Under the pieces are notes generated by a model. The model was not told the origin of the DNA and searched no databases. It saw nothing but the letters and a program-made list of their open reading frames with translations. From Bombyx mori (lineage: Eukaryota > Arthropoda > Insecta > Lepidoptera > Bombycidae), in the NCBI RefSeq assembly GCF_030269925.1, contig NC_085127.1, positions 6,579,501 through 6,643,500 on the forward strand: a DNA stretch of 64,000 nucleotides, in the 5' to 3' direction. Every line of letters begins with the position of its first letter. The stretch's first letter is position 1. Below, in pieces: positions 57,046 through 64,000 of this stretch. A program made the position numbers and the translations under genes.

Positions 57046-57268
57046 GGCCGGCGAATCATGGCACAACTAAATAGCGGCAATCCAAAATATCTTCAGTTGG
57101 CAACATTACAGATAACTTAACACGATTTGATACATTTGTATTTTTCTAGGGCATAGTCACATTAATATAAAAATGCAAAACTATCCTTTCATGCTATATT
57201 TAATGTTGTCAGTTGTAGATATTTTGAATTGCCGCCATTGTAAGTAGTTGTGTCACGATTCGATGGCC
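57046..57268. mobile_element. Foldback MITE with long inverted arms
   Basis: The arms (about 57046-57113 and 57195-57268) are imperfect inverted repeats: CAATCCAAAATATCTTCAG on the left against CAATTCAAAATATCTACAA reversed from the right. Length 223 bp. A partial relative of the right arm is at 56850-56960. Confidence 0.6.
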
Positions 57269-58149
57269 ATACTCTATTTACATTGATTAAAATACCTATA
57301 AAAACAGTCATTTATCCTAAAGCAAAAGAGTATTAATTATTTTTTACACTCGATTTCCACTAAATCGATCCTATTTTATGGATGCTCTAATTCTAATCCG
57401 CACGTTTGTGGAGCTAGTTACGTATGTATATTGAAATAAGTGTTGCAGATGTTTACAAAGATTGTTTAAAACAAAAAATTGAATTCAACTTATTTTCTAC
57501 ACTTGGCCATTGTCAATGAAGCTAAGATTTCAATAGGTTAATCAAGCAAAATAGACGAATTTTTTGGTACATATCCCATTCGTGTAACGCTTAGGCCCAA
57601 AATGGGGTTTCTCCTTTGAACGATGAGGTTCAGGTAATAATACTTGCGAAAGGTAATTTTTCTTTTATATTACAACGCTTATTTGAAAGATAATTATGAG
57701 CCTAAGAATTTAATTACTGCCTTCCCTTAAGTCAGCAGACTTTTGCTGATTAGTCAGAAACTAACAATAATTGCATACAAGAGAAAGTCAACTACTGTGC
57801 ACCATGGACCATTTATAAATAGGATGGGACTTACGGTATGATTGGCCAAGTTACTTATGGTGCCAATAATAGATATGGTTTAATATATACCAGACCCATC
57901 ACTGCATTTTCATTATTAGACGGGTAAATCACCCCACAGTCCAATTCGTGTTAATTGATTACCCAAAGATATCATAACTAATAAAAGTTTACTACCCAAT
58001 ACTAAAGTAATTAAAGGATTAAACCAATTCCTTGCGTCTATGCTATTAGAGATTGCACTTCCATAGGATCTCATGTCTGCTCTCATTTAAGCTCGTACGT
58101 TAACTAATTATAGTGAAGCGATTCAACTAATTTAAATATTATTATTTTT
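57269..58149. other. Anonymous AT-rich DNA
   Basis: A faint Bm1-like phrase at 57930-57965; otherwise nothing recognised. Confidence 0.4.
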
Positions 58150-58395
58150 ACCTATGCTGATAGCCTTGAGAGGCTATTTCAGCTTCACCCTAACATGTAG
58201 GTGAGCTCACGGGGCTCAAACCGGGAGAGTTGCTTACACTGGCCCTAGCAAGAGCAGTGCTTCGCAGAATCTACAATCGAATCGGAAACGCGACCCACTG
58301 AGAAGATCCGGCGAGAAACTCAGTGGGCTGTGTCTATGGGTTAATTTATTCGTTGAGCCCTTCGTCGCAAACGACGGGTTCGACGAGGACAGTGA
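58150..58395 (-). mobile_element. Retroposon 3' end (BMC1-like?)
   Basis: Reverse copy: CCTATGCTGATAGCCTTGAG, CACTGAGAAGATCCGGCGAG, CTGTGTCTATGGGTTAATTT. Confidence 0.78.
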
Positions 58396-58892
58396 CCGGA
58401 TTCAAATAAGAATCTTACGCTTAAATTAAGTAAAAAATCGATAGGTGCAAATTCAGTATAGCAATCTAGTGTCGGTCTCCCTGCGTTTTGTTAGTAAATA
58501 TCTTTCGCAGTTCCACATGAGAGGCTCCCGAAAAAAGTATCGGAGTGCGACGCTTGTTCAGTGGAATTGCAAAGGGACGCTACGGGGATTGTTTCGGCTC
58601 GCTGAATTAAAGTATTCGGTTGAACGTTCTGGAATTTGGATTTACTGTCCTTCGTTTGTTTCGATGGGTAGCGGGCCTCGTGACTACTATTACGATTTCA
58701 AGGTTTATTTGGAATTTTCTAGACGTTTGGAGATTTTATAAATGGTACTTCGTTTATTGTTAAGAAATTTTCGAAGCTAAAAGGGCCTAAGAGCCCAAGG
58801 GCAACTATTTCTTCATAAGGGCATCTATGGGACCCGAATTGCCACCGGCTGAGAAGGTTCAACAAGAAACAAAATGGGCTGATTTTATAGGC

Positions 58893-59035
58893 TATAACTA
58901 TACTGTAGCTGTACTTGGGACCTTAGAACATATTTCAAGCTGGGTGGCGCATTTACGTTGTAGATGTCTGTGGGTTCCAGTAACCACTTAACACCAGATG
59001 GGCTGTGAGCTCGTCCACACATCTAACCAATAAAA
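58893..59035 (+). mobile_element. Bm1 SINE 3' stub
   Basis: ACTTGGGACCTTAGAACATA to CACACATCTAACCAATAAAA. Confidence 0.82.
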
Positions 59036-59207
59036 TCCGGCGTGTTTTGGTTGCGACTAACCTTATAATTAGTAGCGTCTAATAACACTGAGAGTGGATT
59101 AGGTGGATCTAAATATGTGAATACCGTCTATACATTTTGAATGAGTGATAACTGCGTACACAGTGTTTTAGTAGAGAATGGATTTCTGTTGGGTCTTTAA
59201 ACAAAAT

Positions 59208-59335
59208 TTGCTGTTGCTAACTGATGAGCATACGACCCACCTATTAATAGTGACAGTAACTCAGGAATCTCAGCAGTGGCAGGAGCATAAATAAGCCGCT
59301 GCCTTCTGCTGAGGTCTCTTGAGTCTCGACTAAAA
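59208..59335 (-). mobile_element. Degenerate Jockey LINE 3' relic
   Basis: GATGAGCATACGACCCACCT through AAGCCGCTGCCTTCTGCTGA matches the reverse complement of the Jockey 3' UTR with many changes. Confidence 0.6.
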
Positions 59336-59502
59336 TCCATTTACCTGCAATAATATTTTCATAGCAGTGAAGAGCTCCTTATAAGCGCCACGGTCGTTTT
59401 AGTGTCAAAAAAACTAAATTTTACTTACCTGGTGTAGTTAGTGACAATACTATTACTGTGGTACATTTACTTTACTGATTTTTACTAGTGGTTACTTTAT
59501 TT

Positions 59503-59746
59503 ACTGTTGGTAGGATCTCTTGTGAGTCTGCACGGGTAGGTACCACCACCCTGCCTATTTCTGCCGTGAAGCAGTAATGCGTTTCGGTTTGAAGGTCGGG
59601 GCAGCCGTTGTAACTATACTGAAACCTTAGAACTTATATCTCAGGGTGGGTGGTGCATTTACGTTGTGGAAGTCTATGGGCTCCAGTAACCACTTAACAC
59701 CAGGTAGGCTGCGAATTCGCCCACATATCGTAGCAAAAAAAAAAAC
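59503..59746 (+). mobile_element. Bm1 SINE, 3' part
   Basis: TACTGTTGGTAGGATCTCTT to a pure A11 tail; one of the best conserved copies. Confidence 0.9.
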
Positions 59747-60315
59747 GATTTAAAAAATGTTGTGTTCAATTAATACGAGAGTCGATTTTCACTAAAACGT
59801 CAGTTTGTACTCACTCGTTCACGATAAATTATAGTAATAAAAGTAACTTTCGTCGCATTGTATCCGTAACCTGCTATTAACCGAAGCAAATCTGATAAGA
59901 CCCTATTCGTAGGGCAGAGTCGCATTTGGACACGCTCAAGAAATATATTTCAAGTAAATCGAGTTCTTTATCATATTTCTTAATGTAATTATAGTTCTAA
60001 AATATTATGATTCTAACATTATAAATGGCTTGTCCAGTGTATAAAGGGCCTTTGGTTTATATAAGGGATTTTTATTGCATAAAGAAAATTATAATATTTT
60101 TATTTATTTATTGCGTAAATGGTAGATGCTTATTCGAAGCATACGATTTATCAATTAGTTCGAGTAGTTATCATTAATCGCGTTTTGTGACACCCACCCA
60201 AATATTATTATTCTAGTCCTAACACCACGTAACCGAAAACGTGAATTACTTTCTAAGCTTTTTATTTCGGGAAATAAAACGTCTTTTATTATTTGTTATT
60301 AACACACTTCACACG

Positions 60316-60385
60316 AGAAAAACTTCGGGAAAACACGCTAATACTGTATTATTACAGTACTAGCGTGTTTTCCCGTAGTTTTTCT
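60316..60385. repeat. Near-perfect hairpin, 33-bp arms
   Basis: Arms 60316-60348 and 60353-60385 pair with two mismatches around a 4-base TTAT loop. The core is GGGAAAACACGCTA against TAGCGTGTTTTCCC. Confidence 0.9.
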
Positions 60386-60506
60386 ATATTTAATGTTTTT
60401 CATCTAAACTGTAAGTAAATACTACTTTTTTGGAGTTTACTCCTTTAGAATCGATTTACATATATAGGCCCGGGGTATGAAAATTATGGGGACCAAAATC
60501 GTACTA

Positions 60507-60566
60507 GCATGTCACACGAAATGCGTTATGCGCCTGATTGCGCATGTCACACGAAATGCGTTATCG
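60507..60566. repeat. 35-bp tandem repeat
   Basis: GCATGTCACACGAAATGCGT begins at 60507 and 60542. A GC-rich tract (60570-60635) follows. Two short frames read through it, without known content. Confidence 0.7.
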
Positions 60567-61129
60567 CAGGTGACGCCGGGCTGCTGCGCCGGCAGTCCGC
60601 CACAAAGCCGCGTACTGATCGCGCGTTTCTCTCATTATTGTATTTTCATATATTTGTTAGTCGTTTGTTTTGTGTCTCGTTAATTTGTTAATAATCTGTA
60701 GTGTATCGTGTTGTCGTAATATAGAACTATTTCTCGTATTGTTTCGTTTAATTTTTTATATCCAGTAAACTCCAGTCGTGCGTCGGAGCGGACACACACA
60801 CTTTTTTTTTTCACTATTCTTAATCAATAAGTTTCCAGTAAATTTCCACGAAAACAAAGTAACACCAGTAACACTGTAAAATTATTCGGTAAAATGAAAT
60901 CCATATTATTGTAGCTGCTTAGTTTCGTAGCAACCGTAGATGCAATTAGCTACGGTCCGTAGCGCTTCGTTGTTAGCCGTAGCATTGTTCGATAATTATT
61001 ATTGTTACGAGGTCACTAGTTTAATCGTTACGTGAACATATTTAATCGAGCACAGTATAACTTTGCAATAACAAGGAAGCCCCAGGACTTCGATAATATT
61101 AAATATAATACGTAATATTTAGCTCTACG

Positions 61130-61553
61130 ATACATTTTGGAACCTCTGGGTCTGCGGAGGGACTTCGGTTCCCTCTGTATTTTGCACCGTATGTTCCATG
61201 GGGAGTGCTCAGAGGAATGATACCGGCATCTCGTTTTTACCATCGCACCGCCCGCCACCGGAGTAGAGTTCATACATACTACCTGGAGCCTCTGCGGTCA
61301 TCCACAGTGCGTTTCCAGAGATCTTTTTTGCCACGTACCATCCGGCTATGGAATGAGCTCCCCTCCACGGTGTTTCCCGAGCGCTATGACATGTCCTTCT
61401 TCAAACGAGGCTTGTGGAGAGTATTAAGCGGTAGACAGCGGCTTGGCTCTGCCCCTGGCATTGCTGAAGTCCATGGGCGACGGTAACCACTCACCATCAG
61501 GTGGGCCGTACGCTCGTCTGCCTACAAGGGCAATAAAAAAAAAAAAAACCATA
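61130..61553 (+). mobile_element. Jockey-clade LINE 3' end
   Basis: Plus-strand copy of the same tail: FGSLCILHRMFHGE-like coding with a small deletion, then MIPASRFYHRTARH, RLWNELPSTVFPERYDM and the 3' UTR, ending in about 14 A (61540-61553). Truncated at the 5' end near 61130. Confidence 0.88.
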
Positions 61554-61747
61554 GATACATAGGGATTAATTTCCGTTATTTTTATTCAGTATCTACTCAA
61601 GTGTTGTGTTGATGGTAGAAACTTGTTTGGCTTTTGTTTACCTTAAAGTATGCAAGCAGTATCACAGTCAATCGAGAGAGTTCTCGAATGAAAATACACT
61701 CAACTTAGTTTTTTTAATAAATAAAAAATATATATTGTATGTCGTAT

Positions 61748-61960
61748 ATAATGCTGCTGTGAAGCAATAATGCATTTCGGTTTGAAGGTGGACAGCCATA
61801 AAAAAACAAAATCATAAAAAACAATCATAAAAATCAATCATCACAGACAATCATTAAAAAAGCTGAAACTTAAAACCCAAAGTGGGTGGTGGCATTTACG
61901 TTGTTCATAGCTATCTATGGTCTTCGATAATCCCTTAATACCAGAAGCAATTAAAAAAAA
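61748..61960 (+). mobile_element. Bm1 SINE with an A-rich insertion
   Basis: TGTGAAGCAATAATGCATTT, then an AATCATAAAAA-type repeat insert (61799-61860), then AAAGTGGGTGGTGGCATTTA. Confidence 0.75.
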
Positions 61961-63059
61961 GTTACCAAACAGTTTTAATTTCACTTCAAACTTTCGTTCT
62001 ACGTATAAACCCTCAAGTTCACATCTGGCTCGATCCTCAGGGCCTTATTTGTGTTGCACGCAAAATGTAAATTTACCATGCAATAAATAATACGCACGTT
62101 AGATATGCTAGACTGTTCACGTAAATTATTCGTCGTTCACAATGACAAACATTTTCCCACTTCGTTGCGACAGAATTATGTATATACATATAAATAATAC
62201 GACTACTCAAATGTTTGACCGAAACTCTAGTACAATCTCGAACAGTAGTTAAATAGTTATATTCTCACACATCAACGGAGTTTACCGTTTGGGATAACCT
62301 TGTTGTAAATTTGAGTGGAGATAGTTCTATGTAACAAATAATAAAATCTATGCTGGATTATATAGACTCTATGAATACTGATGATTACTCTATGAGTAAT
62401 AATTAACAATCAAGTATTGTAAATATACGTCAACTTTTTTATCGTCGTGGGTGTGCAAATAAAATAATGGCTTACTTTATTTTTCAGGGAATACAGAATA
62501 AGAGATAATCCGCTAATCGCATTACAAGTTGTTTTTCTTGTACAATAGATTAAAGCTTAAAAAGGAGCTTATAATATCGTCCAAAATTTCAAATAATTGA
62601 TTATGGCGGGTCGATCTTATATTTCCCTTTCAGTATAATTTATTATATTAGTATCATGTTCATGTCATCCAACAAAATTACCTTTGAAGTTATCTTTATT
62701 GCTCACCATCAAATCCCTTGTCAACCTGACCCTTTTCAATTTCAGTCAACCATACAGTTTCTCGTTTTGCATACACACGAGCAAAAAGCATAGTCACTGG
62801 GTACATACTGATAGTTTCAGCAAAATAGTTCTTTGCGTGATTTTGTACGAAATGGGAAAATAGGAAAACTAAATTTAATAAGTAATTTAGAATAGATAGA
62901 AGCTAAATGAAGAAACAGCTTTAAAACTTTGAAAAAAAATTTTGACGAAGAATGTTGCTGATAATTCTGTTTCTATAATCTGAGGAATTGAAGATAATAA
63001 TATGTATTTTTAGGTTATTAAACTACCTTGCATTTTGCTTTAAAAATTATACTATATAT
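61961..63059. other. Anonymous AT-rich DNA
   Basis: No recognised gene or element before the microsatellite. Confidence 0.45.
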
Positions 63060-63168
63060 AGTGTAGTGTAGTGCACTGCACTGCACTGCACTACACTACA
63101 CTACACTACACTACAACACTACACTACACTACTACACTACACTACACTACACTACACTAAACTATACT
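63060..63168. repeat. Pentanucleotide microsatellite with inverted start
   Basis: TAGTG repeats switch through GCACT repeats to a long CACTA run, so the first 35 bases fold back on the next. About 109 bp. Confidence 0.93.
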
Positions 63169-63204
63169 GTATAAGTCCTCACGGTAGTAACATTTTTATT
63201 ACAG

Positions 63205-63475
63205 ATACGTTGAAAACATTTAGATATCTGTTGGTTTTCAATTTGTACATAATATACATAGTCTGGTGCATTATTTATACATCATTAACGTTTAACTGTA
63301 TTTTCCCGATGGCCACAGCTACGCATTCTCTTTATGCAACGTGCGAATGCATCCAATTTGCAGTAAAAACACTGTTCATGACGTCATTTGGTCTCGTCAC
63401 CTCGATTACGTGTGGTTACCCCTTATATTTTATTTTACTGTTATGGGAATGTTTACAGCAACAAAACATGAAGTT
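63205..63475 (+). CDS. Candidate membrane-protein exon, unidentified
   Basis: A 271-bp open stretch after acceptor TTTTTATTACAG and before a possible donor GTAAGA at 63476. Read in phase 1 it starts TLKTFRYLLVFNLYIIYIVW and continues through two or three hydrophobic segments with SLTFNCIF, CIQFAVKTLF and YPLYFILLLWECLQQQN. If unspliced, it stops at TAA 63477-63479. The spacing is compatible with a gustatory-receptor-like protein, but I recognise no family motif. It sits 37 bp after a pentanucleotide microsatellite. Neighbouring exons would lie right of the window or were missed. It could also be a chance AT-rich ORF. Confidence 0.3.
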
Positions 63476-63924
63476 GTAAGATGCTTAAGTAGTGTGTTAG
63501 ATAAAATTATATTGTGACTCCTGAATGCATTACAAGTAATGAAAACACCGGTTTTTCACTCTGATATTTTATGATAAACAATCACCTGTTTCTTGCTTAC
63601 TTATAAGTTTATTTATACAATTCACAACAAATAAATGCATAACACATATTCGCACTAAAAATCACAACTGCACTGCTAGTTTTTACATGCTTTATATTAG
63701 CTTCACTTGTATGTATGTTTGTAACTGACTCCTTTAGACGCGATTTTGACCCAATTTAAACGACCAGATTCCATTCAAACTTTGTAGATTTATCGAGGAC
63801 CGATGACAATATACTAATTTGATAAGATTATTCCATTACTCAATTTGCAAAATAAAATTTTTGCCAATTTATATAATTTTTATTTATAGTCGATAAGGCA
63901 GGAATTGATGTTAAAGTACTTAAT

Positions 63925-64000
63925 AACTCTGCCATTGCCGGTCCCAAGCCCGGATGAGAAAAGAGGAGGGTTGGCCGTAAACGACGAAACATGCAGGACA
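63925..64000 (+). mobile_element. LINE fragment at the window edge
   Basis: GGTCCCAAGCCCGGATGAGA followed by GGAGGGTTGGCCG is a phrase I know from the upstream part of lepidopteran RTE-type LINEs. The element continues past the window. Confidence 0.4.

Noticed and set aside
58445..58741. 98-codon ORF with a phrase like LINE endonuclease starts (LVQWNCKG)
   Set aside because: The similarity is limited to one short phrase; the expected following endonuclease motifs are absent.

Overview
This is AT-rich animal nuclear DNA from a moth, almost certainly silkworm (Bombyx mori or B. mandarina). The diagnosis rests on some twenty copies of a tRNA-headed SINE that I recognise as Bm1, together with lepidopteran Helitrons, R1-, Jockey- and RTE-clade LINEs and mariners. 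There are no operons, ribosome-binding sites or CRISPR arrays. Most bases are transposable elements or anonymous AT-rich DNA. Names of repeat families come from recognition, not from a search. The one complete host gene lies on the + strand at 27183-47733. Nine exons with GT/AG splice sites and matching phases can be joined to a 410-residue odorant receptor. The gene spans 20.5 kb because its introns hold at least a dozen mobile elements, including an apparently intact DD37D mariner (34554-35860). A Helitron ends 81 bp before the first ATG. There are hints of other host genes. A minus-strand exon at 1155-1194 encodes a signal peptide and ends in a perfect splice donor, so its gene runs off the left edge. 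A possible minus-strand 5' UTR exon lies at 21839-21927. A candidate two- or three-helix membrane-protein exon lies at 63205-63475, near the right edge. Layout: 1-4.9 kb holds a signal-peptide exon, Bm1, a Helitron and three 244-bp tandem repeats. 4.9-7.2 kb holds a 5'-truncated R1-clade LINE with an 11-bp target duplication, then a Helitron. 7.7-9.1 kb holds a Tigger/pogo relic with a duplicated 5' end. 9.5-17 kb holds a TATA promoter-like patch, a Helitron, a repeat with an inverted GGAACGAAGTTCC, and Jockey and RTE fragments. 17.1-19.8 kb is a mariner split by a Jockey LINE. 20-27 kb is SINEs, a hAT-like MITE and Helitrons. 27-47.8 kb is the receptor gene. 48-54 kb holds a Helitron, a Bm1 between 119-bp direct repeats, an RTE LINE and an LTR-like promoter block. 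54-64 kb holds MITEs, hairpins, SINEs, a Jockey tail and a pentanucleotide microsatellite. I did not find a convincing new biological system. The most useful results are the receptor gene model and the dated nested insertions.
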